Positions 33,221 through 42,841 are shown, counted from the stretch's first letter. The stretch: 64,000 nucleotides of DNA from Bradyrhizobium rifense (GCF_008123425.1 NZ_VSSS01000042.1:63360-127359); one strand, 5' to 3'. The notes: generated by a model from the sequence alone, not told the origin. Translations and numbers: made by a program.

Positions 33221-33994
33221 ATGAAGATCAGCGTCATCACTGCCAGCTACAACTCCCAGGCGACGATCGGCGCCACCATCGAATCCTTCCTCGCCCAGAC
33301 ACATCCCGACAAGGAGATGCTGGTGGTCGACGGCGCCTCGAAGGATACGACGCTGAAGATCGTTGAGTCGTTCGGCTCCAGCGATATCCGCGTGATCTCC
33401 GAGCCCGACAAGGGTGTCTACGACGCCATGAACAAGGGGCTACATCTGTTCAAGGGCGACGCGATCGGATTCCTCAATTCCGACGACACGTTCCACAACG
33501 ACAGCGCGCTGGCCGCCATCGCGGCGGCGCTGGAACAGGCCGACGTCGTCTATGGCGACCTCGACATGGTCACCGATCACCAATCCAAGACCCTCGTGCG
33601 GGCCTGGCGTGGCGGACACTACGGTCGCTACTCGTTTCAGCTCGGCTGGGTCCCGCCGCATCCGACGTTCTACATGCGGCGCCAGGTCGCCGAGACGGTC
33701 GGCGACTACGATCTGAGCTACATCACGACCGCCGACTACGATTACATGCTGCGTGCGCTGGCGCTGAACGACTACAGGGTCGCCTACCTTCAGCGCGTCA
33801 TCGCCGATTTCCAGATGGGCGGCATCAGCACCCGCGGCTGGCGCGTAACCTTGCGTGCCAATCTGGAGTGCCTGCGGTCGCGCCGGCAGCATCTGAACGC
33901 GCCGGTCGTCGATGCCGCGTTCTTCCTGCGCTTTGCCCGGCGAATCTTTCAACTCCGCTCGCCGGCGTCCCTCAAGATGCAGCGCTCGCGTTGA
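33221..33994 (+). CDS. Family 2 glycosyltransferase (WcaE/WbbD-like)
   Basis: A 257-residue GT-A enzyme: KISVITASYNSQATIGATIES, LVVDGASKDTT, EPDKGVYDAMNKGL and FLNSDDTFH, with PPHPTFYMRR in the acceptor part. SEPDKGIYDAMNKG-type blocks are characteristic of the colanic-acid/O-antigen GT2 branch. It is cytosolic or peripheral. It probably adds a sugar in O-chain or exopolysaccharide assembly. Its 3' end overlaps the convergent WbpM-like gene by 23 bases. Confidence 0.86.
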   Translation: MKISVITASYNSQATIGATIESFLAQTHPDKEMLVVDGASKDTTLKIVESFGSSDIRVISEPDKGVYDAMNKGLHLFKGDAIGFLNSDDTFHNDSALAAIAAALEQADVVYGDLDMVTDHQSKTLVRAWRGGHYGRYSFQLGWVPPHPTFYMRRQVAETVGDYDLSYITTADYDYMLRALALNDYRVAYLQRVIADFQMGGISTRGWRVTLRANLECLRSRRQHLNAPVVDAAFFLRFARRIFQLRSPASLKMQRSR

Positions 33995-35894
33995 CGCTGA
34001 ACTCCGGAACGGCATCCTTCAGGATGGTCCTGATAGTGGCGCGATCGTCATGCGCGATGGCGAGCTCGAGCGCGGAGATCCATTTGCGCAGCGTCTGCAT
34101 CGGCGGCTCGTTCGGCCTCGCCGCCATGACGCCTGCGACCCCGATATCGACGGTCGGCTCCTCGGAGGCGAACAGGATCTCGTTCAGCCGCTCGCCCGGC
34201 CTCATGCCGCTGAACACGATCTCGATGTCGTGGCCGGGCTGCAAGCCCGAGAGCCGGATCATCCGTTCCGCCAGATCGACGATCTTCACCGGCTGGCCCA
34301 TGTTCAACACGTAGACCGAAACGTCGAAACGCCTGGCGCCGAGCGCATGGGTGGCCGCCGTGATGACGAGATCGCAGGCTTCGCGGATGGTCATGAAATA
34401 GCGGACCATGTCGGGGTGCGTCACGGTAACAGGACCGCCGGCCTCGATCTGCGCCTTGAACTTGGGCACGACCGATCCGTTCGACGCCAGCACGTTGCCG
34501 AACCGGACCGAGATGAAGCGCATCGCCGGCTTGCTGCCGCCGCCCTGCGCCACGAGGTCGTGGTCGAGCGCCTGGCAATACATCTCGGCGAATCGCTTGG
34601 TCAGACCGAGCATCGAGACCGGCTCGATCGCCTTGTCGGTCGAGATCATCACCATGGCCTCGGCGCCTGCCGCGAGCGCGGCATCGGCCACGTTGATCGA
34701 ACCGAAGATATTGGTCTTGACGCCCTCGCTCCAGTCCCGTTCCAGGATCGGAACATGCTTGAGCGCCGCGGCATGGAACACGATGTCAGGCTTGAACTCC
34801 GCCATCAGACGCGTGATGCGCTCTCGGTCGCGGATATCGGCGATCCGGCCCTCGATCTCGGCGCCGGAACCGCGCGCGGCGAGCGTCTCGGTGACCGCAT
34901 AAAGGGCCGGCTCCGAGTTCTCGACGATCAGCAGACGCGCCGCGCCGAACGCACCCACGCGCTCGCAGATCTCCGAGCCGATCGAGCCGCCACCGCCGGT
35001 GACGATGACGCTCTTGCCTTTGATCAGGGCCTCGAGACGCGCATAGTCGATCGTCTCGCTCGGCCGCAGCAGCAGGTCCTCGACCGCAACCGAGGTGAGC
35101 CGCGGCATATCCCCCTGCTCGAGCGACGGCAGGCGGCTGACGATCAGGCCAAGCCGCCGCGACCGCATCAGCACGGATTCGGGATGCGCATCCGGCTCGA
35201 AGGCGGACGGCGTCATCACCACCCGGGCGATCGGTTTGTCGCGCTTGGCGAAACTGGCGATGACGTCCTCGATGTCGTCGGTCGCGCCCACGACCGGCAC
35301 GTTGCGGATGAGCTGGCCCAGATCGGATCGGGACGGCGACAGCACCCCGACCGGCCGCAGATGCTTGATGGCGCCGCTCTCGATGCCACGCAGCACGACC
35401 TCGGCATCGGCGGTGCGCCCAATCAGGAGCGTCGGCGCGGCATTTTCGGTCCTGACGTGATGCATCACGCGGGTGTAGCGGAAATAGCGATAGGCCAGCC
35501 GCAATGCGCTCAGCGCGGAGATTTCCAGGAACCAATAGAGGACGATGGTGATCTTGCCGAGAAAGAAGGTGCCGTGCACGTTCGGTGCGACGAAGATGTA
35601 GTCGAGCGCGAGAAGCGCGACGGTGAGCACCGTGGCGACGCGGATGATGTTCAGCGCATCGGGCAGCGAGATGAATCGCCACTTCGTGGTCGTCAGGTTG
35701 AAGACGTAGAAGACGACCACGCTGAAGGCGAGGAAATAGGGCAGGATCTGCAGCAGCAGCGGCAAGCGGGCTGTGAAGCCCGCGCCACCCTCGAAGCGCA
35801 GATAGAACGCAACGAACAGGGCCGCGGCCGTGGCCACCACGTCGTGAAGCGCGATCAGGAAATTGCGCAAGGTAAGATGCGATAGACGGGTCAT
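33972..35894 (-). CDS. WbpM/FlaA1-like membrane nucleotide-sugar dehydratase
   Basis: From the ATG at 35894 the protein is 640 residues: four to five membrane helices (about 13-160), a first Rossmann-like domain (TLLIGRTADAEVVL), then the catalytic SDR domain with VIVTGGGGSIGSEICERV, FHAAALKHVPILE, TNIFGSINVADAA and DKAIEPVSMLGLTKRFAE. This is the long 4,6-dehydratase/5-epimerase family that starts synthesis of QuiNAc or FucNAc-type sugars. The SDR Tyr position is Leu (LGLTK); WbpM itself has Met there. Polysaccharide initiation from UDP-HexNAc is the likely role. Upstream codons to 36221 overlap the ligase gene and are not used. Confidence 0.87.
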   Translation of the reverse strand: MTRLSHLTLRNFLIALHDVVATAAALFVAFYLRFEGGAGFTARLPLLLQILPYFLAFSVVVFYVFNLTTTKWRFISLPDALNIIRVATVLTVALLALDYIFVAPNVHGTFFLGKITIVLYWFLEISALSALRLAYRYFRYTRVMHHVRTENAAPTLLIGRTADAEVVLRGIESGAIKHLRPVGVLSPSRSDLGQLIRNVPVVGATDDIEDVIASFAKRDKPIARVVMTPSAFEPDAHPESVLMRSRRLGLIVSRLPSLEQGDMPRLTSVAVEDLLLRPSETIDYARLEALIKGKSVIVTGGGGSIGSEICERVGAFGAARLLIVENSEPALYAVTETLAARGSGAEIEGRIADIRDRERITRLMAEFKPDIVFHAAALKHVPILERDWSEGVKTNIFGSINVADAALAAGAEAMVMISTDKAIEPVSMLGLTKRFAEMYCQALDHDLVAQGGGSKPAMRFISVRFGNVLASNGSVVPKFKAQIEAGGPVTVTHPDMVRYFMTIREACDLVITAATHALGARRFDVSVYVLNMGQPVKIVDLAERMIRLSGLQPGHDIEIVFSGMRPGERLNEILFASEEPTVDIGVAGVMAARPNEPPMQTLRKWISALELAIAHDDRATIRTILKDAVPEFSVNASAAS

Positions 35895-35979
35895 CTGCCG
35901 GCTGACTATATCCAGTTCTTCCACACAACCTGACCGCGCTGATAGCCCATCTGCCCGGGACTTGCCAGCGCCCCGAAGC

Positions 35980-37266
35980 TCAGCTGCGAGCCTCTCCCGG
36001 GCTCCGGCCGTTCCGGCGCGAATTGAGCACCATGCCGCCGGCCACGCCGACACCAAGCACATACATCCACCCTTCGTGGAAGTCGAAAAGATGGGAATTG
36101 AACAGCGAGGTGAACACGTTTTGCACAACGACCAAAAGCCCGATCCAGTTGGCGAGATCGTCGCCGCGGAACAGGAGAAGATGCACCGCCCACATCGCAT
36201 ACAGGATGATAATGCCGACAACGCCCCATTGCACGGCCACGTTCAGCGTCTGGTTATGGGGATTGCCGATCACCTCGCGTGAGGCCTGGTAAGGGCCGCC
36301 GGTCGCAGCCTGCTCGAACAAGCCGCGCGTCGAGCCGGTTCCATGACCGACGACCGGCGCCTCGGCAAAGAAACCCAGCGATTTGCGCCAGAACTCGAGC
36401 CGAAGTCCGATCGATGTCGGAATGCCCCTGTCCCTGTACAGCTCGTACTGCACGGAGAATGTCTCAATCGTCGTGTGCAGCTTCGACGAAGTCTGCCATG
36501 CCAGCGCCGCGAGGGCCGCGAGAGCCACGAAGATGATGAGGACGCTGCGCCATTTCAAATGCAGCAGCCCGAACACCGCCAGCATGATCGGCACGGTCAC
36601 GAGTGCGGTGCGCGAGATCACCACAAAGGCCATGTTGACGAAGAAGCTGAGCGCGATCGCCGCCAGCAGGGCGGCCAGCCAGCCCCTGTTCCGCTGCAGC
36701 AGCTTCACGATCGGAAACGCGAGCGCGACCGCGCACAGCGTGAATTCCTGGCTCTGGTCGATGTAGTTCTTCACGAAGATGCCGCGCGAATTGGGTTCCT
36801 CGGGCGGCTTCAGCGAGAACGTGGGATGGAGAAACACGAGCCATGACATCACCGACAGCAGCGCGCAGGACACCAGAAACGCGATGAACACAAGGTGTCC
36901 GCGCGACGAGCGTTCGAAATGATAGATCAGGACCGGGAGCACCAGCAGCTTCGTCGTCGGGTTCACGGCGTAGAACCGCGCGCCCCAGGACGCCTCCGAC
37001 CACAGCGTGCCGACGAGCGCGAGCACGAACAGCGCGATCGGCAGCGCACAGACCGGTCGCTTCAGCGACTGCAGGAAGTCCCTGACGTCGAGAAACGGCA
37101 CCATGCAAGCCAGCATCGCGACATTGAAGATCGCCGCCAGCGACGTCGACCACGGCAGCGAGGCCGCGGTCAGGATGGCAAACAGATCGACCGTCTCGGA
37201 CCATGCCGCCGGACTGCGCAGGCGCCGGAGCGTCGTCCCCCACATCGATTCCCGCGCGAGCTCCAT
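35980..37266 (-). CDS. O-antigen ligase / Wzy_C family membrane protein
   Basis: A 428-residue protein with about ten to twelve membrane helices and a large periplasmic loop (about residues 245-330) containing RLEFWRKSLGFFAEAPVVGHGTGS, a Wzy_C-type block, and GNPHNQTLNVAVQWG, where the His of HNQ is the usual catalytic candidate. Such proteins ligate O-antigen to lipid A-core or polymerise repeat units. The ATG at 37266 overlaps the hldE stop as TGATG, so translation is coupled to heptose synthesis, which fits a core/O-antigen ligase (WaaL) better than a polymerase. The assignment between the two is inference. Confidence 0.8.
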   Translation of the reverse strand: MELARESMWGTTLRRLRSPAAWSETVDLFAILTAASLPWSTSLAAIFNVAMLACMVPFLDVRDFLQSLKRPVCALPIALFVLALVGTLWSEASWGARFYAVNPTTKLLVLPVLIYHFERSSRGHLVFIAFLVSCALLSVMSWLVFLHPTFSLKPPEEPNSRGIFVKNYIDQSQEFTLCAVALAFPIVKLLQRNRGWLAALLAAIALSFFVNMAFVVISRTALVTVPIMLAVFGLLHLKWRSVLIIFVALAALAALAWQTSSKLHTTIETFSVQYELYRDRGIPTSIGLRLEFWRKSLGFFAEAPVVGHGTGSTRGLFEQAATGGPYQASREVIGNPHNQTLNVAVQWGVVGIIILYAMWAVHLLLFRGDDLANWIGLLVVVQNVFTSLFNSHLFDFHEGWMYVLGVGVAGGMVLNSRRNGRSPGEARS

Positions 37267-38750
37267 CACTTCGTCTCTCCGCGCGCGCGATGAACCAGCG
37301 CGGTCGTGCTGAAACCCTTGAGAATGTCGATCAACACGACCGTTCCGCCGGCGGCCTCGACGACCTCGTGGCCGACCACCTGCTCGCGGGTGTAGTCGCC
37401 GCCCTTGACCAGCACGCTCGGCGTGATGCGCGTGATCAGGTCGATCGGCGTGTCCTGCTCGAAGATGACGACGAGATCGACGGCTTCGAGCGCGGCCAGC
37501 ACTTCGGCACGTGCCCGCTCGTCCTGGACCGGGCGATCCGCGCCCTTCAGCCGCCGCACCGAGGCGTCGCTGTTGAGGCCGACGATCAGGCGGTCGCAGG
37601 CGGCGCGCGCCGCGGTCAGCACCTTGACGTGGCCGGGATGCAGGATGTCGAAGCAGCCATTGGTGAAGCCAACGCGCAAGCCCTCCCCGCGCCATTCGGC
37701 GAGCTGGGCGTCCAGCCCCTCCGGTGCGCTCACGACCTTCTCCTCGGCCGCGAGAGTGGCATGCGGCAGAATCCTTCGCCGCAGCTCGGCCGCGCTCACG
37801 CTCGCGGTGCCCTGCTTGCCGACCGCGACCGCGGCGGCCGCACTCGCCATGCGCAGCGCCGTGTCCCAGTCCGCCCCGGCCGCGATCGAGACCGCGAGCG
37901 CCGCGGCCACGGTGTCGCCGGCGCCGGAGACGTCGCGCACCTTCACCGGGAACGCCGGAACATGGACGGCCTCGCCCTTGCGCGGAACCAGCGTCATGCC
38001 GTGCTCGCCCTGGGTGACCAGGATCGCCTCGCAATCGGCCAGCCGCATCACGTCCTCGCTGGCATCGACGATGCTCTGCGGCGTGTCGGCGCGGCTGCGG
38101 GTGGCTTCCGCGAATTCCTTGCGATTGGGCGTGAGCAGCGTGGCGCCGCGATAGATCGCCCAGTTCAGGCTCTTGGGATCGACGATCACGGGCTTGCCGA
38201 GCTTTCGCGCGGCATCGATGGTATGGCGGATCACGCGCGCGGTCAGCACGCCCTTGGCGTAGTCGGACAGCAGCACGATATCGGCGCGCGCGATCTGCGG
38301 CACGATCGCCTCGATCAACTTCGTCTCGATTTCATCGGAGGCAGGCTGCGCCTGCTCCCAATCCGCGCGCAGCATATGCGTGGAGAAATGCTCGGAAACA
38401 AAGCGGACTTTTCGCGTGGTCGGCCGCGACGGGTCGCACACCAGCGCGCTCTCGATGCCGGCATGGTCCGCCAGCGTGGCCTTGAGCCGCGCCCCCGCAT
38501 CGTCCTCCCCGACGAGACCGACGAAGACGCAGCGTGCACCGAGCGAAGCGATATTGCGCGCGACGTTGCCGGCGCCGCCGATATGGATCTCGCTGCGCTG
38601 GGCCACGATGACGGGGGTCGGCGCTTCCGGCGAAATCCGCGACACCTCGCCATAGACGAACTCGTCCAGCATGATGTCGCCGATGCAGAGCACGGTGCGG
38701 CCGGAGATGGCTTGAGCGAGGGCATCGAAATCGAGAAGGGGCGTCGGCAT
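37266..38750 (-). CDS. hldE: Bifunctional heptose-7-phosphate kinase / heptose-1-phosphate adenylyltransferase
   Basis: HldE phosphorylates D-glycero-beta-D-manno-heptose 7-phosphate at C1, and later adenylates the 1-phosphate, on the way to ADP-heptose for lipopolysaccharide inner core. The 494-residue chain has a PfkB-type kinase (VLCIGDIMLDEFVYGEVSRISPEAP near the start; DVSGAGDTVAAALA) and a C-terminal cytidylyltransferase-like domain (VGFTNGCFDILHPGHVKVL, ARAACDRLIVGLNSD). Length and both domains are complete. It is followed by the ligase gene (TGATG) and preceded by hldD with 12 bases between. Confidence 0.96.
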   Translation of the reverse strand: MPTPLLDFDALAQAISGRTVLCIGDIMLDEFVYGEVSRISPEAPTPVIVAQRSEIHIGGAGNVARNIASLGARCVFVGLVGEDDAGARLKATLADHAGIESALVCDPSRPTTRKVRFVSEHFSTHMLRADWEQAQPASDEIETKLIEAIVPQIARADIVLLSDYAKGVLTARVIRHTIDAARKLGKPVIVDPKSLNWAIYRGATLLTPNRKEFAEATRSRADTPQSIVDASEDVMRLADCEAILVTQGEHGMTLVPRKGEAVHVPAFPVKVRDVSGAGDTVAAALAVSIAAGADWDTALRMASAAAAVAVGKQGTASVSAAELRRRILPHATLAAEEKVVSAPEGLDAQLAEWRGEGLRVGFTNGCFDILHPGHVKVLTAARAACDRLIVGLNSDASVRRLKGADRPVQDERARAEVLAALEAVDLVVIFEQDTPIDLITRITPSVLVKGGDYTREQVVGHEVVEAAGGTVVLIDILKGFSTTALVHRARGETK

Positions 38751-38762
38751 GGTCAATAGGCC

Positions 38763-39743
38763 TTAACGGAAGCGATCGGGCCGGTCGAGATAATCGGCGA
38801 CATAGGCCTTCACCGCGTCCTCGAGCGTCGTGAAACCGCCGTTATAGCCGGCGCGGTGGAGACGATCGACCTTGCTCTCGGTGAAATATTGATAGCTGCC
38901 GCGGATCTGCTCGGGCATGTCGACATAGTCGATGTTGGGCCTGGTGCCGAGCGCGGCATAGGCAGCCAGCATCAGGTCCCGGAAGCTGCGCGCCTTGCCG
39001 GTGCCGACATTGAACAGCCCCGACACCGCAGGCGTCGCCAGCAGCCACAGGATCACGCGCACGACGTCGTCGACATAGATGAAATCACGGCGCTGGTCGC
39101 CGTCGGCGATGCCGTCGCGATGCGACTTGAACAGCTGCACGACGCGGCCGGCTTTGACGTCGTCGAAGCGGCGCGCCAGCACGCTCATCATCGTGCCTTT
39201 GTGGTATTCGTTCGGGCCAAACACGTTGAAGAATTTCAGGCCCGCCCATTGCGGCGGCAGCGGATCGCCGTTCGCTGCGCGACCGGCGACCGCGAGATCG
39301 AACAGCTGCTTGCTCCAACCGTAGAGATTCATCGGCCGCAGCTTCTTCAGCGCCGGCAGCGAGGCATCGTCGTCAAAGCCTTCCGCGCCGTCGCCATAGG
39401 TCGCCGCCGACGAGGCGTAGATCAACGGAACCGCGTTGGCCGTGCACCAGTCGAGCAGGCGCATCGAGAAGCGGAAATTGGTCTCGATCACGAGATCGCC
39501 GTCGGTCGCGGTGGTCTCGGAAATCGCCCCGAGATGGATCACGGCATCTAACTTGCGGCCCTTCAGCCAGTCAGGCAGCTCGGCCGGGGGAACGATATCC
39601 ACAAGCTGCCGCTTGGCGAGATTGCGCCATTTGCCGTCGCGACCGAGGAGATCGCAGACCACGACGTCGCTGCGGCCAGCGCCGTTCAGCGCCGCGACGA
39701 CATTCGATCCGATAAAACCGGCCCCGCCGGTCACCAGCAACAT
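38763..39743 (-). CDS. hldD: ADP-L-glycero-D-manno-heptose 6-epimerase
   Basis: HldD converts ADP-D,D-heptose to ADP-L,D-heptose. From the ATG at 39743 the protein is 326 residues: LLVTGGAGFIGSNVVAALN, the catalytic NLYGWSKQLFD, FFNVFGPNEYHKGTMMSV and GSYQYFTESKVDRL, all diagnostic of HldD/RfaD. It is the first gene of the hldD-hldE-ligase unit and divergent from waaF across ~160 bases, so the two heptose units could share a control region. No gmhA is visible. Confidence 0.94.
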   Translation of the reverse strand: MLLVTGGAGFIGSNVVAALNGAGRSDVVVCDLLGRDGKWRNLAKRQLVDIVPPAELPDWLKGRKLDAVIHLGAISETTATDGDLVIETNFRFSMRLLDWCTANAVPLIYASSAATYGDGAEGFDDDASLPALKKLRPMNLYGWSKQLFDLAVAGRAANGDPLPPQWAGLKFFNVFGPNEYHKGTMMSVLARRFDDVKAGRVVQLFKSHRDGIADGDQRRDFIYVDDVVRVILWLLATPAVSGLFNVGTGKARSFRDLMLAAYAALGTRPNIDYVDMPEQIRGSYQYFTESKVDRLHRAGYNGGFTTLEDAVKAYVADYLDRPDRFR

Positions 39744-39902
39744 TCCAACCACCCTGCCCGATTTTTGCGGCCCCGATACCTGCCCTAGCGCATCATCTGC
39801 CAAAGTGTAAGCATTTTGGGATCCCGCTTCTGCGGCTTTACCTGCCGGCCGGGAGCGGCTAACCGAACCGCCACATCAAAGCGCCCGCGGCACAATTAAC
39901 GA

Positions 39903-40973
39903 ATGAATATAGATTCACAATTTGGCGGAAGTGAGGATCGGAGCGACACAAGCCCGATCCTGATCGTCCCCTATATGTGGATCGGCGATTTCGTCCGGAA
40001 TCACACCGTTGTCCGGGTGCTCAACGAGCGATGGCCGAATCGGCCGGTCGATCTCCTAACCACGTCCCTGTGCGCCCCGCTGGTCGCTTACATGCCCGGC
40101 GTACGCACTGGGCTCGTCTGGGATCTGCCCCGCAGCCGCCTCGCCGTCGGCCGCCAGTTCGGCCTGGCGCGGCTCCTGCGCGAGCGGAACTACGGCACCG
40201 CCCTGGTGCTGCCGCGGACCTGGAAGGCGGCCATTGCGCCGGCGCTAGCCGGCATCCCTGAAAGGGTCGGCTTTGTCGGCGAATTCCGGTTTGGCCTGCT
40301 CAACCGCTGGCGCTGGGGCGAGAAGAAGCTGCCCCGTTTCATCGACAAGAACGCCGCGCTGGCCCGGCCCGACGGCGCCCCCCTGCCGGCGGAATGGCCG
40401 GTGCCGCAATTGCGGGTGCCGGCCGACGAGATCGCCCGCTGGCGGCAGGCCAATGGCCTCAGCGCCGGAGCCGCCGTCGCGCTCGCCCCCGGCTCGGTCG
40501 GGGCGTCAAAACGCTGGACCTATTATCCGGAGGCCGCCCGCCTGCTGGTCGAGCGCGGGCTCGAGGTCTGGGTGGTCGGCGGCCCCGCGGAAAAGGGCCT
40601 CGCCCAGGAAATCGTCGCAGCCGGTGGCCCGGGGGTGCGGGACCTCACCGGCAACGATCTGCGCAACGGCGTCCTCGCCATGGCCGCGGCCGGCGTCGCG
40701 ATCTCGAACGATTCGGGCCTGATGCATATCGCGGCCGCGCTCGACACGCCCACCATGGGCATCTTCGGCCCGACCAGCCCCTATCTGTGGGCGCCCCTCA
40801 ACGGCCTCGCCGCGACCGTGGTCCAAAACAAGAGTGTGCTCGCCTGCCAGCCTTGCCAGAGCACGATCTGCCGGATGAACGACCACCGCTGCATGCGTGA
40901 CATCGCGGCGCAGGATTTGGTCGAGATCGCAAGAGACGTGCTTGCGAGGACGCAGGGACTTGCAAATGTCTGA
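39903..40973 (+). CDS. waaF: Lipopolysaccharide heptosyltransferase (WaaF-like, GT9)
   Basis: A 356-residue GT9 enzyme with the ADP-heptose LPS heptosyltransferase pattern: ILIVPYMWIGDFV (start of the Rossmann half), PAALA-GIPERVGF-type acceptor block, ALAPGSVGASKRW, and the donor block NDSGLMHIAAALDTPTMGIFGPTSP followed by QPCQSTICRMNDHRCM, typical of WaaF. It adds heptose to the inner core. It overlaps gmhB by 8 bases and belongs with hldE/hldD functionally. WaaC is less likely from the C-terminal Cys-rich block. Confidence 0.85.
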   Translation: MNIDSQFGGSEDRSDTSPILIVPYMWIGDFVRNHTVVRVLNERWPNRPVDLLTTSLCAPLVAYMPGVRTGLVWDLPRSRLAVGRQFGLARLLRERNYGTALVLPRTWKAAIAPALAGIPERVGFVGEFRFGLLNRWRWGEKKLPRFIDKNAALARPDGAPLPAEWPVPQLRVPADEIARWRQANGLSAGAAVALAPGSVGASKRWTYYPEAARLLVERGLEVWVVGGPAEKGLAQEIVAAGGPGVRDLTGNDLRNGVLAMAAAGVAISNDSGLMHIAAALDTPTMGIFGPTSPYLWAPLNGLAATVVQNKSVLACQPCQSTICRMNDHRCMRDIAAQDLVEIARDVLARTQGLANV

Positions 40974-41496
40974 CGGCCGCGCGGCGAAGCCCGCCGCATT
41001 CCTCGATCGCGACGGCGTCATCAACCATGAGGATGGCTATATCGGCACGCGAGACCGCATCCGCTGGATGCCCAACGTCGCGAGCGCCATCCGCCGTCTC
41101 AATGAGGCCGGCTATTTTGTGTTCGTCTTCACCAACCAGTCCGGCGTCGCGCGCGGCCTCTTCACCGAAGCTGACGTGAACCGGCTACACGACTGGATGC
41201 GCGACGAGCTCGCCCGCGACGGCGCTGGGATCGATGACATCCGCTTCTGTCCGTATCATCCGCAAGGAACGGTCGCCGGCTACATCGGGGAGCATGACTG
41301 GCGCAAGCCCGCGCCCGGCATGTTGCGCGATCTCGTCCAGCACTGGCCCGTGCAGCTCGACGGCAGTTTTGTGATCGGAGATCAGGCCCGGGACATCGAG
41401 GCAGGGCAAGCGCTCGGTCTGCCGGGCTTTCTGTTTCCGGGCGGCGACCTCGACGCGTTCGTGGCGGGGGTGCTGGCGAAGACTGGGCGGGTATAG
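40966..41496 (+). CDS. gmhB: Heptose 1,7-bisphosphate 7-phosphatase
   Basis: GmhB removes the 7-phosphate from heptose 1,7-bisphosphate between the two HldE steps. The ATG at 40966 gives 176 residues of HAD-superfamily phosphatase with the nucleophile block AAFLDRDGVINHEDGYI, FVFTNQSGVARG, CPYHPQG (partial metal-binding loop), WRKPAPGML and VIGDQARDIEAG. The 8-base overlap with waaF indicates one transcript. The protein is cytosolic. An earlier in-frame start at 40897 would lie inside waaF and is rejected. Confidence 0.92.
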   Translation: MSDGRAAKPAAFLDRDGVINHEDGYIGTRDRIRWMPNVASAIRRLNEAGYFVFVFTNQSGVARGLFTEADVNRLHDWMRDELARDGAGIDDIRFCPYHPQGTVAGYIGEHDWRKPAPGMLRDLVQHWPVQLDGSFVIGDQARDIEAGQALGLPGFLFPGGDLDAFVAGVLAKTGRV

Positions 41497-41550
41497 AGGG
41501 CTGCGGGACGTCTTTATCGATACCTCGCGATGTTGGCACTCTAGAGGTGT

Positions 41551-41670
41551 TTTGCCCGACGCGTCAAATAAAATTCGTAAAATCCGCATCTGCCACGCGG
41601 CCGCCCGGCAAGCCGTTGATTTTGCTGCCACGGGCTACTGTGCATGGGGTTGTTTTCGCGTCTTTTGTCC
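41551..41670. repeat. Probable dispersed Bradyrhizobium intergenic element
   Basis: This gap (41497-41678) holds no gene. The phrases TTTTGCCCGACGCGTCAAAT and ACTGTGCATGGGGTTGTTTT are ones I recall from many Bradyrhizobium intergenic regions. The claim rests on memory and needs a genome search. Confidence 0.5.
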
Positions 41671-41678
41671 GCGGTTGC

Positions 41679-42716
41679 TCAGAGCAACGGACGATAGACC
41701 TCGCCGATCCGCGCCGCCTCGGCATCGAGGCTGAACTTGTCGAGCACGCGTTCGCGACCGCGCTCGCCCATCGCGGTTGCCACAGCCACATCGCGCATCA
41801 GCGGCTCGAGCGCTGCCGCCAGCGCTTGCGCATCACCTGTCGGGATCAGCATGCCGCTCACACCATCCTCGACGACGAGCTCGGCCGCACCGGCGCGCGC
41901 AGCGACAAGCGCGCTGCCGGCTGCCATCGCCTCGATCAGCGTCAGGCCAAAACCTTCGTTGCGCGAGGTGAAGGCGTAGATCGTCAGCCGCTGATACCAG
42001 CGCTGCACCTCTTCGATCGGCAATTCGCCGGTGATGACGATGCGCGCTTGCAGGCCGGCTGCTTCGATGCGCTTCTTCAGATCGTTCGCAAACGGCGTCT
42101 GCTCGGCCGTGACCTGTCCGACGATGACCGCCGTGAAATCCGGATAGCGCGGCAGCAATCGGCACATCGCATCGACGAATACATCCGTGCCCTTCTGCGC
42201 GCGCACGCGGCCGAAGCAGCCGATGGCGTAACGGCCCGGCACGCCGCTTTCCGCGAAGGCGGCAGCGCGATCGATGGGCGGCGCGTAGACATCGGTGTCG
42301 ACGCCGTGCGGAATCACCGTCGAGTGCACTTTGAGGAACGAGGCCGAGATGTCCGATGTCGCGATGATCGCGTCCATCTGCCGGATCAGCCAGCGCGTGA
42401 TCCAGCTGTGATGCCGCTGCGCCGCCGAGGTGAACACCAGCCTGAGCGGCCAGCCCAGTGCGCGCAGCACGACGCCTGCGATCATCTCGTTATTGCGGCG
42501 CGCATGCCAGATCAAAGGCGACTTGCGGCGCCATAGTTTCAGGACATCGGCGACGCTCAGCCGCGAAATCCCCTCCGGCGCGTCCGAGCCGAACCATGCC
42601 GCGCGATAGAGTTTTGCCAGCCGCGGCGCGACCATCCGGTTGGTCGCGGTGACCCCGGAATAGCGCCTGTGCAGATTTGGCACGATCACCTGCGGATCGC
42701 CCGGGGAATTCGCCAC
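41679..42716 (-). CDS. Family 4 glycosyltransferase (LpcC-like core mannosyltransferase)
   Basis: The GTG at 42716 lies 6 bases after GGAG and gives 345 residues; an ATG at 42752 lacks a ribosome site. The opening QVIVPNLHRRYSGVTATN resembles the start of rhizobial LpcC, which adds mannose to Kdo in the lipopolysaccharide core. The GT4 donor half has IGCFGRVRAQKGTDVFV, VIVGQVT and TSRNEGFGLTLIEAMAAGSA. GDP-mannose from ManC would be the donor. The LpcC call is inference from the N-terminal block and context; a generic GT4 is the alternative. Confidence 0.78.
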   Translation of the reverse strand: MANSPGDPQVIVPNLHRRYSGVTATNRMVAPRLAKLYRAAWFGSDAPEGISRLSVADVLKLWRRKSPLIWHARRNNEMIAGVVLRALGWPLRLVFTSAAQRHHSWITRWLIRQMDAIIATSDISASFLKVHSTVIPHGVDTDVYAPPIDRAAAFAESGVPGRYAIGCFGRVRAQKGTDVFVDAMCRLLPRYPDFTAVIVGQVTAEQTPFANDLKKRIEAAGLQARIVITGELPIEEVQRWYQRLTIYAFTSRNEGFGLTLIEAMAAGSALVAARAGAAELVVEDGVSGMLIPTGDAQALAAALEPLMRDVAVATAMGERGRERVLDKFSLDAEAARIGEVYRPLL

Positions 42717-42841
42717 GTCATGCTCCGTTTCGCAAAGTCCTATACGCAACATTAAGCATAGTGACCAGTTCAGGGCTGCCGAAACTCCCTCTTCACCGCG
42801 CAAACGTTAACGTGGCGCGTTGATCGAAGACGGGTGAGATC

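Noticed and set aside
33912..35885. 657-codon plus-strand frame across the WbpM-like gene
   Set aside because: Arg/His/Asp-rich mirror of a real gene with no recognisable domain.
37203..38759. 518-codon plus-strand frame over hldE
   Set aside because: Antisense shadow of a clear HldE gene.
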